From NCBI GenBank assembly GCA_947396885.1, contig OX377204.1:96296728-96360727 (forward strand): 64,000 bases of DNA, written 5' to 3'. How positions within the stretch are numbered: the first letter of the stretch is position 1; each line of letters starts with the position of its first letter. Shown piece after piece: positions 22,431 through 33,645 of this stretch. This DNA is from Heligmosomoides polygyrus polygyrus (taxonomy: Eukaryota; Nematoda; Chromadorea; Rhabditida; Heligmosomidae). The notes below the pieces were generated by a model. The model worked only from the letters and a program-made list of their open reading frames with translations, had not been told where the DNA came from and did no database searches. A program made the position numbers and the translations under genes.

Positions 22431-24422
22431 GGATCTATTGACCTCTACACCTCTCTTGTCGGCCTTTGGGAAGATGCCGTCATAGACAACGTCGATGAGG
22501 AATACGACCGCTTCGTGCACCATCTCTACGATAGTGCTAAGGGAGCCGAGAGCTTGAAGACCACCAAGAGACGTCCGTCTCCGGAAACTTTCGAGCTGAT
22601 ACGCCAGCGTGGAGCAGCACGAGCGTCAGGCAACTACCAACTGACGTCGGAGCTTGCGAAGCTGTGCAAAGCGGCGGTAAAGGAAGATCTCAAGGAGAGA
22701 AGGGCGGAAGTGTTGGCAGAAGCAGCAGAGGCAGGGTTGAGCACCCGCAATGCCCGCCGGAACTTCGCCAACTTCAAGACCAAGATGACAGCTCTCCGAC
22801 GTCCCGACGGAACAGTCACCTCTTCCAGAAGGACCATGGAGAAGGTCATCCACGACTTCTACTCCGATCTCTTCAATAGCCACGTCCACCTGCCCCCATG
22901 CCATCTTCCGCAGGATGGATACTCGTCCCCTCTGTTCTCCCTTCCGAGATCCGACACGCCATCTCGTCGGTGAAGAAACGTACAGCACCCGGTACCGACA
23001 GGATCAGACCCGAACACCTGAAGAACCGCCAGCGCTCATCAACACCCTGGCGCGGCTCTTCACACGCTACCTGTCCGAATGCAAGGTTCCATCTCAGTGG
23101 AAGACCAGCAGGGCCGTCTTGCTGTACAAGAATGGAGATGTGCACGACATTGGCAACTATCGCCCGATCTGCCTGCTGTCCGTAGTCTACAAGCTGTCCA
23201 CTCGAGTGATCCTGAATAGGATCAGCAGAACGCTGGACGAAGGACAGCCATGCGAACAAGCAGGATTTCGGAGAGGATTCAGCACGATCGACCACATACA
23301 CACCATTACGAAGCTCATCGAAGTGTCGCGAGAGTACAAGCTGCCGCTGTGCCTTACGTTCATCGACCTGAAGAAGGCATTCGACTCCGTCGAGACTGAA
23401 GCGGTCTTCGATGCCCTGCTCACTCAGGGCGTTCCTACTCAGTACAACAGAGTCCTTCGGGAGCTATACAGTGGATTCATGACCAAGATCTCTCCATTCT
23501 ACAACGACGTCCTCATTGACGTAAGGAGAGGGGTTCGGCAAGGGGTTACCATATCCCCGAAGCTCTTCAGCGCCACCCTCGAAAACGTCATGCGCGAACT
23601 AGAATGGGAAGACATGGGAGTGACGGTCGACGGCCAGCAGCTACACCATCTTCGTTTCGCTGACGACATCGTGCTCATAGCACCGAGCATCAGCCAAGCG
23701 GAGCGAATGCTGGCCGACTTCGATCGTGTATGTGGGAACGTTGGACTGCAGCTGAATCTTACGAAGGCTCCAGCTACGTCTATCTGGGTCGCGAAGTCAA
23801 CATGGCCAACGACCTAGCACCAGAGCTGAGCAGAAGGAAACGAGCGGCTTGGGGAGCTTTCAAGAGCGTCGAAGAAGTCGTGAAGAAAACGAAGAACGTC
23901 CGACTCCGTGCCCACCTATTCGACCCCACTGTTCTTCCTGACCTAACATACGCCTCAGAGATCTGGGCTATACGAAAGCAGGATGAACACGCGATCAGCG
24001 TCGCGCAGCGTTGAATGGAGAGGACGATGCTCGGAGTGACACGACTCATGCAAGTGAGAAAAGGCCTCCGGAGTTCCGAGCTTCGCCGACGTTCGAAGAT
24101 CAGAGACGCTGTCGCGTCGGCCAAGTTTTCGAAAATTAGGTGGGCCGGCCACGTAATGCGCTTCGCAGACACCCGCTGGACGAGAGCCATCACCGACTGG
24201 ATTCCGCGGGATGTCAAAAGAACACCAGGACGCCCACCAACGCGTTGGTCGGACTTCTTCGTTAAAGCCCTGAACGACCGATATGACGCTCTTCGTGTCC
24301 CTCGAGCGAGGAGGATCCATTGGACCACTCTGGCACGCGACAGGGACGAATGGAGACGCTGCTGGCACCTGATCGAGCAATTCGATGATCAATGGGAGTA
24401 CAGGTGATACAGGTGATGTATA
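22431..24422 (+). mobile_element. RTE-type non-LTR retrotransposon, longest copy
   Basis: Broken ORFs at 22407-22973, 22915-23817, 23730-24014 and 24015-24407 together cover the region before RT, the RT domain and the C-terminal domain. Visible RT motifs are NYRPICLLSVVYK, FIDLKKAFDSV (motif A Asp), GVRQGVTISPKLF (motif B) and FADDIVLIAP (motif C Asp-Asp). After RT come [29 protein letters not shown] and [11 protein letters not shown], then a GTGATACAGGTGATG tail. Frameshifts near 22900 and a deletion near 23766, plus a stop at 24012-24014, make it inactive. The endonuclease half is missing (5' truncation). RTE elements move by target-primed reverse transcription. Confidence 0.9.
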
Positions 24423-24449
24423 TCAATGACGTCTTGTGATGGTGTTCAT

Positions 24450-24830
24450 GCTAGCACAGTATTGCCTCACACAGGGCTCGAACTCGCATCGTTTTGACTT
24501 CGTTGCCGCCCAGGCGCCCGATGCTACGAAATACTGAACGATCTCATGTTCTGTAAGCGATGTTCATGTCCATTATACCCATTTCTCATAAGGTGTCACG
24601 TGGAGTGTTCAGAAATGGCCGGACAGACACACGCACGGAGTCACGGACGTCTTATTTCGTATTTTTTGTATATCCACATGGAACACGCCACGAGGAAACA
24701 ACACATTCATTCTTCCAGCCGTCTCAATTCATCTTCATCACTTTTTTGCCGCTACGTCGTCCATTTCCAGGCTCGTCGTAAAGTGCATCATGTGGCAGAC
24801 GGACGGACAGACAGCTCGAGCTCACACTGA
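24450..24830. repeat. Repeat unit flanking the RTE copy, right side
   Basis: Carries the same blocks as 22009-22430 (CAGGGCTCGAACTCGCATCG, GGCCGGACAGACACACGCACGG, CCACATGGAACACGCCACGAG), so the RTE sits within an older repeated unit. 24831-25136 shows nothing recognisable. Confidence 0.65.
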
Positions 24831-25136
24831 CGAGCTGCTGTTTACGAGTCGAGTCAGCTGCTTCGATTTTTGCGTGTTCGCTGTTGTTATTCGGCAACGA
24901 GGCTTTGCGTGAAAATCAAAACAAATTTCGCTTGTTCAGTTGTCGGCCGCGGCTAATGTTCGCCGGATGAACAACGGGTTTAGGGGCGGCTCCATTGAAT
25001 CCAGTCGTTACTAGTAATAATCGTTGATATTGAGCTGCTGTTCACTGCCATGCCCACTATAGCTGGATACTAATCGCTGTATAGCTCAGCTAAGCTTCAT
25101 TTTCAATTTTCCACTCCATTTGTTTCATTTTCGGCT

Positions 25137-26945
25137 TCTATACCATTTTCACGTCAAAGTGGACACCTTCTAAGCAGCTGAACGATTTTGAAATCAAACA
25201 TGACGTCTTTTGAATTAAAACGAGATTCCTCCGCCTTAAAATAAGGGCTCTCTGAAACGGTTAGAGTAAGCGTTTGTTCAAGGAAAACTTAGTTTGTCTC
25301 TTTTTTCTATGAAAATTTTCAATTACTTGGCCCAATGAGTGTACACACTGCTTGAAATTTTGCAAAACCTTTATTTTCAAAGAATACTAATGAACGAAAG
25401 TTTTTGTTAAAGCGCCGCACGAAAGCTGCAGTCATTTAGTGTATTAAAAGAAAAGATCGCGACATGCACTCGACTGGATCGTTTTATTTGATTATTAGTG
25501 CCAAATCTGCCAGTTGGAAGTGTTTTAAGTATTCGGCTGTCCCATAAGTCCCCATCTTTTTTTTCAACGATTCACTGCAGATTTCGTCGGCGGCCTCTTG
25601 CATAGCGCTGTATAGCTTTCGAAAGAGAATGATTTGCTCTATCAGAATATGTATTGCATTTCTTTTTTCATCCTGAATTTTGTCAATTTTTAGGTCGTTA
25701 AAGCGAAAAGTGAAAAAGTGAAAAAGTAGTCATTTGCGCACTTGTTCTCTCCGCTTAGGTTTGGAATTTTTTGCGCTGTTTTTATAGCATTTTGAAGACA
25801 ATGTTCCGTACTACAAGAATATGTGTTGGTCCTATTTTCTCACTTGCCCTTTAGGCCATCAAATTGGGAATTCCGACTTCTCCGCCCGAATTTTTACCAA
25901 AACTCCGGTTCTGTGGTTGGACTTTTTTGCTTGGTGTTATATGTCGTTTGAAAGAGGATGTCTTGCTCAGTAAGAATTTGTGTCGCGTTTATTGGCTCAT
26001 GCTGATTTCTGTCGAATATCAACAACTGAAGAAGGAGAAGGAGTTGTTGGCGAAGACGATTTTTCTCTTTTTTGCATTTTGTTGATATTCAATAGAAATC
26101 AATAAACGCGACACATATTCTTATAGAGCAAGACATTTTCTTTCGAATGGCATATAACAGCAACCCAAAAAAGTCCAACTGCAGAGCAGGAGCTGTCGGC
26201 AAAAATAACCATCCTCCTTCGGACGTCCCAATTTGATGGCCTAAAAATCAGTAACGGGCAAGTGAGAAAATAGGACCAACACATATTCTTGTAGAACAGA
26301 ACATTGTCTTCCAAACGCTATAAAAAACTGCGCAAAAAATTACAAACCTAAGCGGAGAGAACAAGTGCGCCATGGCTACTTTTTCACTTTTTCACTTTTC
26401 ACTTGAACGACCTAAAAATTGACAAATTTCATGATGAAAAAAGAAATGCAATACATGCCCTGATAGAGCAAATCATTCTCTTTTGAAAGCTAAATAGCGC
26501 TATGGAAGAGACCACCGGCGAAATCCGCAACCGTCGAAAGAAAAAGACGGCGGGGACTTATGGGACAACCAAATATATCTGCGTTTTCTATTTGTTCTTG
26601 CTGTATAGTTTACATCTGTGTTATCCGTCAAAAACCGAGTACATGGCGCGATCTCTTCTTTTAATGCACTAAGTGATTTCTGCCTTCCTGCACTTTGAAC
26701 TAAAATTTAATTCACTAATTTCCTTCGAAAATAAAATTTTCATAAAATTTCAAACAGTGTGTTCAATTTTTGGGCAAGCCGAAAAATTTCAAAGAGAATT
26801 TACCTTGAACAAAATTACTGTAACCATTTTGGAGAGCCACTATTTTAAGGTAGCGGAATCTCGTTTTAAAGTGGAAGATGCCAAATTTGATTTCAACAGC
26901 GTCAAGCTTGCTTAGAAGAGTGTCCAGTTTGACGCCGAAATGGTA
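25137..26945. mobile_element. Long-TIR foldback DNA transposon, copy C
   Basis: Ends are CTATACCATTTTCACGTCAA and the inverted TTTGACGCCGAAATGGTA, with TIRs of about 190 bp (25137-25330 against 26755-26945). It contains the family blocks GATCGCGACATGCACTCG and CATGGCGCGATCTC. Its centre is occupied by another large palindrome. Confidence 0.75.
25538..26575. mobile_element. Nested foldback element with about 500-bp arms
   Basis: Starts CGGCTGTCCCATAAGTCCCC and ends GGGGACTTATGGGACAACC. Left-arm blocks TTGTTCTCTCCGCTTAGGTTT, CCAAATTGGG-type and AATAAACGCGACACA reappear inverted on the right. The arms meet around 26000-26075 near ATATCAACAA. Arms are imperfect. No transposase. Confidence 0.75.
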
Positions 26946-27125
26946 CATCGATCGATTTTCGATCGATCTTCGGGTTCATTTTCGCTCAAGTCGCTTATTG
27001 GAATGAAGCAGAACTCGCGGAAAGTCACTTCGCATTCTCGATGCCTCTGTGATGTCCAGCAATAACAGAATGCACGGCGCACTCGGAAGAGATTCACCGA
27101 CATTTTCTTTTCTTGAACAGTCTGC
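26946..27125. other. Short spacer
   Basis: Holds a small palindrome TCGATCGATTTTCGATCGA at about 26947-26966. No gene seen. Confidence 0.5.
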
Positions 27126-27300
27126 CATTGTTCTAGTCGGTGTGTTCTATCATCACCTCACCGATCATCGAGTTACCCGCCAGTTGTCCTTGTCGCGTGC
27201 CAGAATTGTCCATCCTCTTCGCTTGAGGGACATAATGACGGGCACCACATCCTGTCCTGCCCTCCTTAGGTTTTCGGTGTGGCGCTACAGCTCTCCATTC
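27126..27300 (-). mobile_element. RTE 3' terminal fragment
   Basis: The minus strand reads GWTILARDKDNWR, matching the RTE C-terminal [13 protein letters not shown], followed by a GGTGAGGTGATGAT-like tail. 5'-truncated. Confidence 0.6.
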
Positions 27301-27604
27301 TCCGGAAGCACCGAGAGGTTATTGTTTTGCTGACTCGCTCTCACAACTGGAATGCGAAGCCATTTCTGAGACCGTGGTGCCCTCGGTAGGGGCACAGCTA
27401 CCAATCAATTGAGTCCAGGTTCAATTTCGCACCCAGATCGGTCAATATTCTCTTCTCCCCGTGCAGGGTAGTACTTGTATTTTGATTGAAACTGAGTACA
27501 TGGCGTATCCGACGTTTGCTGTTCGGCCTTCACTGTCGTTTCGAAGGAATGGTATGATACAAAGCCTCGGCTTATCTCCTAAGCCAGCCAGAATTTGAAT
27601 TCTT

Positions 27605-27805
27605 CTTGGCGAGTAGCACAGTCGGACGAGGTGGTCGCCCTCACGTGCACCCCGAATCGATTCATATTTCTGGTTGCGACCAGGCCAACTAAGCCGTTCA
27701 TCCCTCTGGGCTAAATAGCACCAGACTTTTCCAGAACTTTCCACTGGCACGTCGCCGCAACGAATTAGGCAAGCCAAATACGCATTACAGACTCTCTCCA
27801 CAACA
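27605..27805 (+). mobile_element. tRNA-derived SINE, partial
   Basis: A-box region GAGTAGCACAGTCGGACGAGG, body GACCAGGCCAACTAAGCC and GCCAAATACGCATTACAG. The conserved tail is missing. Confidence 0.65.
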
Positions 27806-27856
27806 TCATCATTACCATATATAATCGAGAGATCATTACCATATATAATCGAGAGA
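27806..27856. repeat. 25-bp direct duplication
   Basis: ATCATTACCATATATAATCG plus AGAG occurs twice in tandem. Confidence 0.85.
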
Positions 27857-27877
27857 GGCATGAGTCACTGTCCGACG

Positions 27878-27975
27878 ACATGTTTGCACTCTTATGTGAA
27901 GCCAATATGCACTCTTATGTGAAACCAGCATGCACTCTTAAGTGAAGCCAACATGCACTCTTATGTGAAGCCGGC
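27878..27975. repeat. 27-bp tandem repeat, four copies
   Basis: TGCACTCTTATGTGAAGCCA repeats four times with small changes, running directly into the GC-rich tract. Confidence 0.85.
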
Positions 27976-28187
27976 CGCGCACGCTGCGATGAAGCCCGCC
28001 GCGGCCGCTGCGTTCGCTACGTCCGCTGCGTCGACTGCGTCCGCTGCGTCTGCCGCATCCGCTGCGTTCGCTGCGTCGGCTGCGCTGAAGCTTGCCACGT
28101 CCGCCGCGCTCTAGCCAGCCGCGCTCGCCGCGTCCGCCGCGATAAGTCCGCCGCGTCCGCTGCACCCGCCGCGTCTGCCGCGCTAAA
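27976..28187. repeat. GC-rich 9-bp-type imperfect repeat
   Basis: Imperfect GTCCGCTGC / GTCTGCCGC units. The same sequence resumes at 28600-28660 after the MITE. Translated frames are Arg/Ser/Gly repeats and not credible genes. Confidence 0.75.
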
Positions 28188-28594
28188 GGCCCTTTCATAC
28201 TCGTCCGAGGGGCGGCCGCGGCGGCCGCCGCCGCTTCAGCGGCAGGTGGAGGGGCGGTGTCCGTTCTCGCCGCCTAGGGGTGGCGGCGGCCGCCGCCAGC
28301 GCTAATTGCGTTTGGCGCGCGCGTACGCGCAGCGGTCTCGTCTGTGCCGCCGCTCTCGCTGCCCCTCGTAGCCGCCGCCCGAAATGGCCCCAGCCATCTC
28401 GGGCAGCGGCCCCGGCGGCGGCGCCGCCAGGGGCGTGGCGGGGCGTGGCCGCGGCGACGTCGCCGCTGCCAGTATGAAAACCCCTCCACCGCCGTGGCCG
28501 CCGCTCGGGCACGTCATCGCCGCCGCCTTCCTATGCTAAACCATTGGGCCGCCGCCGCCGCCACCGCCGCCGCCACGAGTATGAAAGGGGCTTA
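28188..28594. mobile_element. GC-rich MITE inside the GC-rich repeat
   Basis: Inverted ends AGGCCCTTTCATACTCG (about 28189-28205) and CGAGTATGAAAGGGGCT (about 28576-28592), flanked on both sides by TAA (possible target duplication). The interior is (CCG)-rich with a further internal inverted segment (CAGTATGAAAACCCC). Non-coding despite long open frames on both strands. Confidence 0.75.
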
Positions 28595-28924
28595 AGTCCG
28601 CCGCGTCAGCTGCGCCCGCCGCGCTAAGTCCGCCGCGTCCGCTGCGCCCACCGCTTCCGAGGATGTTTACTGCTGACGACGCATGAACTGTCGATGGTGG
28701 CATGTTGATCCCATCTAATGTGTTTATGAACAGACTGCCAAAGGGATGCAAAGCAGAGAACATTGTGCGATTGCTCTCGGTACGGGTTCATTGACCTTCA
28801 CCCTCCATTTTCACTTCATTTTTGCATCCGTCCCTTACTCCATTTTCGTCTGCATTTCTGTATTTTCACACTGCCGCTGACCTTTTCCTCACCCATTTTC
28901 ATTTCTGTTTCAATCTATGCACAT

Positions 28925-30915
28925 GCTATGGACTACGTTCTTAGCGTGACCCGCCACACCCGAAGCCGGCGAGCCTGGCGTGGCGCACGTCTAGCCTACG
29001 GCGACGCCGGCGACGGACGCTGGCTGAGGAATCATCCCTAGCTACGTTTGGACTACGTTCCTAGCGTGGCCCGCCATACCCGAAGCCGGCAAGCCTTCCT
29101 AGAGTGGCCTGCTATACCCGAAGCCGGCAAGCCTGGCGTGGCCCGCACGTCCAACGTACGGCGCCGGCGAAGCCGGCGACGGACGCTTGCTGAGGAATCA
29201 TCCCAGGCTATGTTTGGACTACGTTCCTAGCGTGGCCTGCCTTACCCGAAGCCGGCAAGCCTTCTCTGCGTGGCCTGCCATACCCGAAGCCGGCAAGTCT
29301 GGCGTGGCCCGCACGTCCAGCGTACGGCGCCGACGAAGCCGGCGACGGACGCTGGCTGAAGAAGCATCCCAAACTATGTTTGGGCCACGTTCCTAGCGTG
29401 GCCCGCCACACCCGAAGCCGGCGAAGCCGGCAAGCCTGGCGTGGCCCGTACGTCCAGCGTACGGCGCCGGCGAAGCCGGCGACGGACGCTGGCTGAAGAA
29501 GCATCCCAAACTATGTTTGGGCCACGTTCCTAGCGTGGCCCGCCACACCCGAAGCCGGCGAAGCCGGCAAGCCTGGCGTGGCCCGCACGTCCAGCGTACG
29601 GCGATGCCGGCGACGGACGCTGGCTGAGGAATCATCCCTAGCTACGTTTGGACTACGTTCCTAGCGTGGCCCGCCATACCCGAAGCCGGCAAGCCTGGCG
29701 TGGCCCGCACGTCCAGCGTACGGCGCCGGCGAAGCCGGCGACGGACGCTGGCTGAAGAAGCATCCCTACTATGTTTGGGCCACGTTCCTAGCGTGGCCCG
29801 CCACACCCGAAGCCGGCGAAGCCGGCAAGCCTGGCGTGGCCCGTACGTTCAGCGTACGGCGCCGGCGAAGCCGGCGACGGACGCTGGCTGAAGAAGCATC
29901 CCAAACTATGTTTGGGCCACGTTCCTAGCGTGGCCCGCCACACCCGAAGCCGGCGAAGCCGGCAAGCCTGGCGTGGCCCGCACGTCCAGCGTACGGCGAC
30001 GCCGGCGACGGACGCTGGCTGAGGAATCATCCCAGGCTACGTTTGGACTACGTTCCTAGCGTGGCCCGCCATACCCGAAGCCGGCAAGCCTTCCTAGAGT
30101 GGCCTGCTATACCCGAAGCCGGCAAGCCTGGCGTGGCCCGCACGTCCAGTGTACGGCGCCGGCGAAGCCGGCGACGGACGCTGGCTGAAGAAGCATCCCA
30201 AACTATGTTTGGGCCACGTTCCTAGCGTGGCCCGCCACACCCGAAGCCGGCGAAGCCGGCAAGCCTGGCGTGGCCCGCACGTCCAGCGTACGGCGCCGGC
30301 GAAGCCGGCGACGGACGCTTGCTGAGGAATCATCCCAGGCTACGTTTGGACTACGTTCCTAGCGTGGCCCGCCATAACCGAAGCCGGCAAGCCTTCCTTG
30401 CGTGGCCTGTCATACCCGAAGCCGGCAAGCCTGGCGTGGCCCGCACGTCCAGTGTACGGCGCCGGCGAAGCCGGCGACGGACGCTGGCTGAAGAAGCATC
30501 CCAAACTATGTTTGGGCCACGTTCCTAGCGTGGCCCGCCACACCCGAAGCCGGCGAAGCCGGCAAGCCTGGCGTGGCCCGCACGTCCAGCGTACGGCGCC
30601 GGCGAAGCGTCTGAGGAATCATCCCAGGCTACGTTTGGACTACGTTCCTAGCGTGGCCTGCCTTACCCGAAGCCGGCAAGCCTTCTCTGCGTGGCCCGCC
30701 ACACCCGAAGAAGCCGGCAAGCCTGGCGTGGCCCGCACGTCCAGCGTACGGCGCCGGCGAAGCCGGCGACGGACCCTGGCTGAGGAATCATCCGTAGCTA
30801 CGTTTGGACTACGTTCCTAGCGTGGCCCGCCACACCCGAAGCCGGCGAAGTCGGCAAGCCTGGCGTGGCCCGCACGTCCAGCGTACAGCGCCGGCGAAGC
30901 CGGCGACGGACGCTG
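28925..30915. repeat. GC-rich satellite, about 130/168-bp units
   Basis: About 14 units, each with TACGTTCCTAGCGTGGCCCG, CGAAGCCGGC-AAGCCTGGCG, GCACGTCCAGCGTACGGC and GACGGACGCTGGCTGA. Two unit lengths alternate; the longer carries an extra block of about 38 bp with CCTTCCTAGAGTGGCC. ORFs on both strands are read-through of the repeat, not genes. Confidence 0.9.
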
Positions 30916-30986
30916 GTTCCAAATAAGTAGAATGCGTGGCGCATCTCACAAAACGATCGGTGAACGCGGTTCCTGTCCTTCATGGC
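30915..30986 (+). mobile_element. SINE tail fragment
   Basis: AAGTAGAATGCGTGGCGCATC followed by GGTGAACGCGGTTCCTGTCC, abutting the satellite end. Confidence 0.6.
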
Positions 30987-31174
30987 TTCATCTGATGTTT
31001 GTGTCGGTGCAAGCCGAAGAACTGCATTCGAGCGCCTAGCCAGTCGAGGCGTGGAGCCGTGGAGCCTGGTTCGATTCCGCGCTCAGGCTTTGGCGTTCAG
31101 GTATTTCCTTCGAATGCCTTTATGAGTAGCATTAATCTTGGCTCCAGAACCCACGTTTATGTGATGATGCTATC

Positions 31175-31625
31175 TAGTCGCTGTCGTCGAAAATTAGGTG
31201 GGCCAGCCATGTAATGCGTTTCTCTGACACCTGCTGGACGAGAGCCGTCTCCAACTGGATTCCACAAGGTGTCAGGACAACACCAGGGGCCAGATTCATC
31301 AATCAATTACAGTAATTTAACGGAGAAAATACAGCCGAAATCCCTGGTAGCGCGGCTTATCAAGCGACATGGTGAGTGCTTCGTGTTGATAAGCCGCGTT
31401 ATCAGGAATTTCGGCTACATTTTCTCCGTTAAACTGCTGTAAGTCGTTGATGAATCCGGCCCTCGGACGCTCACAGACGCTTCGGTCGGACTTTAATGAC
31501 GTCTCCGGAGCAAGAAGGACCCATTGGAGCACTCTGGCACTCGACGGGGACGAATGGAGACACTACTGGCGCCCGCTCGAGCATCTCCATGATCAACGGG
31601 AGAAAAGGTCGTACAGGTTATCTAG
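31175..31625 (+). mobile_element. RTE 3' fragment interrupted by a MITE
   Basis: 31183-31286 encodes KIRWASHVMRFSDTCW with TRAVSNWIPQGV, and 31463-31620 continues with SGARRTHWSTLALDGDEWRHYW. Both belong to one RTE C-terminus split by the palindrome at 31287-31462. Confidence 0.75.
31287..31462. mobile_element. Hairpin MITE inserted in the RTE fragment
   Basis: Ends GGGGCCAGATTCATCAA and TTGATGAATCCGGCCCT are inverted. Inner arms TTAACGGAGAAAAT / ATTTTCTCCGTTAA and GCGGCTTATCAA / TTGATAAGCCGC pair. Sister of the element at 35509-35642. Confidence 0.8.
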
Positions 31626-32802
31626 TCAGGAACAACTCCATAGGCCTGGAAGTGAGTTGCTCACTTGGTTCGGCAGATGACTGTACATCGTTCTTCAGGC
31701 GACAAGTTCTTCTACAACTTGCTCTGAGCGGTAGGAGACTTAGGGATTTGTCGAAATTTGGAATTTCTCGTGACTCTGGCTTTCCGCTGATATGAATTCT
31801 GTTGCATCAGAGCCTCTGAATATACCTCCATAGACATCTCCAAACCTTTGAAGACAGGGAAGGAGGTGGGTGTGAACTTGAAAGCACCCCAGACTTCTCG
31901 CCGACAATAAGGTGCTTGGTAACATCTCGTTGGAACCTTCATTGATAGAAGGCGTCTACAGTATTCCATGACCTGTCATGGTAACAAGTCTAGGGGAGCT
32001 CGAATTTGAGCTGGAGCTTCTCGTGAGGAACATCAATTAGTTTTTTGCACTTGTCACTGCATTTCGAATCAAGCCAGAGTTACTTGACTCCAAATGGAGC
32101 GCCAAAGGAAGCAATTCAGATCGACGAAGCCATTTCACCCTTCTGGTGTCTCCTTCACCGAGCTGGCGACGCCTCCAGGAACTCGAACTCCTCTAAGCCA
32201 TGTGCTCGGCTGAGTGACTAATGAACAGCAGTCTCCGCGGGGCGACTTCGGAGGGAGACCTCGTTCTCCGCCTGCGCCGTCCGGGATCCCCTCGTGTCAT
32301 TATGTGCTTCCAATCGGAAGTGCCTGCTTCCTTCTTGTTCGAGTGACTCATTGTCAGCTCAGCGCTTCAATGGAGCTCACCTTCTTCGAGCACTAGGAAG
32401 TCACCCATTCGTTCAGAATGGGACTATTCGAAGAATTCTGTGAAGGCTAGTTTCTAGAGAGGGACGAAGATATTCCGAAGGAATTCCTCTAACGCTAAAA
32501 GCCAGAAGAAGACACTTTATCGCCGTCAGAGCGCCCTGTTCTCGAGCTGGAATCTTCTAGAAGCCTCAGCTTTTCCAAGGCTTCGCAAGGGCTTTCCGAT
32601 GAGAAGCCAAAGCATTCCATGGTCTTCTTCAGCGGCACCCTGAGCTATTTTGAAAATTCCCACCATAAAGTGGAAACCAGCTGATCCCATAAGAGCCTTT
32701 CGGCTCTTCGCCATTAGTCCCCTCCTTGCAAATGACATGCTCTGCTGTTAGAGCGACAGGCTGTGTCGGTTTCGAGCCTTCTCTTGAAGTCCTGTGGATC
32801 GA
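31626..32802. other. Region without recognisable gene
   Basis: Short ORFs on both strands, none with a motif I can name. No repeat family identified apart from ordinary low-complexity stretches. Confidence 0.35.
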
Positions 32803-33645
32803 TTATCTCACCTTGAACGCTTCCTCAAAGAGGTCAGGTTGAGCCACGCATTCTACTCCATGTCGTGGGGAATCTTGGACGGCGCATTTGGCCTCACAGT
32901 AGTCCCAAAATTCAGTCGATGATGATGTTACATTTTTGTCCTTCGCGGTCACACCTGGTTTCAATTTAGTGACTCTCCATGGATTCAAAGCTTCATTGCT
33001 CCATGAGTCAGGAACTGAGCCTGCCATCGATTAATGGTGGTGCCATACAAGAGCAGACCTTCTCCGACTGCTCCACATATGTACTAGGATGAGGGTCCAA
33101 GGAGCATGGAACCACTATGGTCAGAAAGAAGCGCTCCATATGTTTCCTGGCTTCTGAGGGCTATTACCCCTCATAAACTCCTTGTGACACCCTCGCCGAT
33201 TTCTACGAAGCTTGTGAATGCAGCATCGATTTTGACGACTAAATCGATAAAATCGATATCCTTAGATTGTCCATGGTGTCACAAGGAGTTAATGAATGGG
33301 AACAGTCTTCAGAGGACTGAAAAAACGTATGGACAACTTCATTCTGACTATAGTGGTACCATGCTCCTGAATCCCGCCTCCTGGTATGTGGCGAAGTCGG
33401 AGAATGTCTGATCTCGTATTGCATCACCATGAATCGATGGCAGGCTCGATTCCTGACTCATCGAGCAATGAAGCTTTGTATCCACGGGGAGCCACTAAAT
33501 TGAAACCGGGTGTGCCTGCGAGGGACAAAACGATAACAACTTCCTCTACTGAAATTTGGGAGCCTTGTGAGGCCAAGTGCGCTCTCCAAGACCCTCCTCG
33601 ATATCACGTGGAAGTAGAATGCGTGGCTCAACCCGAAATGGAACT
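32803..33645. repeat. Large imperfect palindrome, about 370-bp arms
   Basis: The plus strand near 32820-33050 (GTTGAGCCACGCATTCTAC, TGAGCCTGCCATCGATTAA) reappears inverted near 33435-33635 (AATCGATGGCAGGCTCGA, GTAGAATGCGTGGCTCAAC). Inner blocks AGGAGCATGG and ACTCCTTGTGACACC are also inverted. The centre (about 33190-33285) has TCGATAAAATCGATATC. Each outer arm holds the SINE-tail motif. The 184-codon ORF at 33386-33940 overlaps the right arm and is not a credible gene. Confidence 0.75.

Noticed and set aside
22626..22988. Minus-strand ORFs opposite the RTE element
   Set aside because: Shadows of the RTE coding strand, which carries the RT motifs.
27878..27975. CRISPR-like array (27-bp units)
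   Set aside because: Units are contiguous with no unique spacers, and the context is eukaryotic.
28195..30983. Long ORFs on both strands in GC-rich sequence
   Set aside because: Absence of stops follows from GC-rich repeats and the MITE; the same stretch is open in up to four frames.
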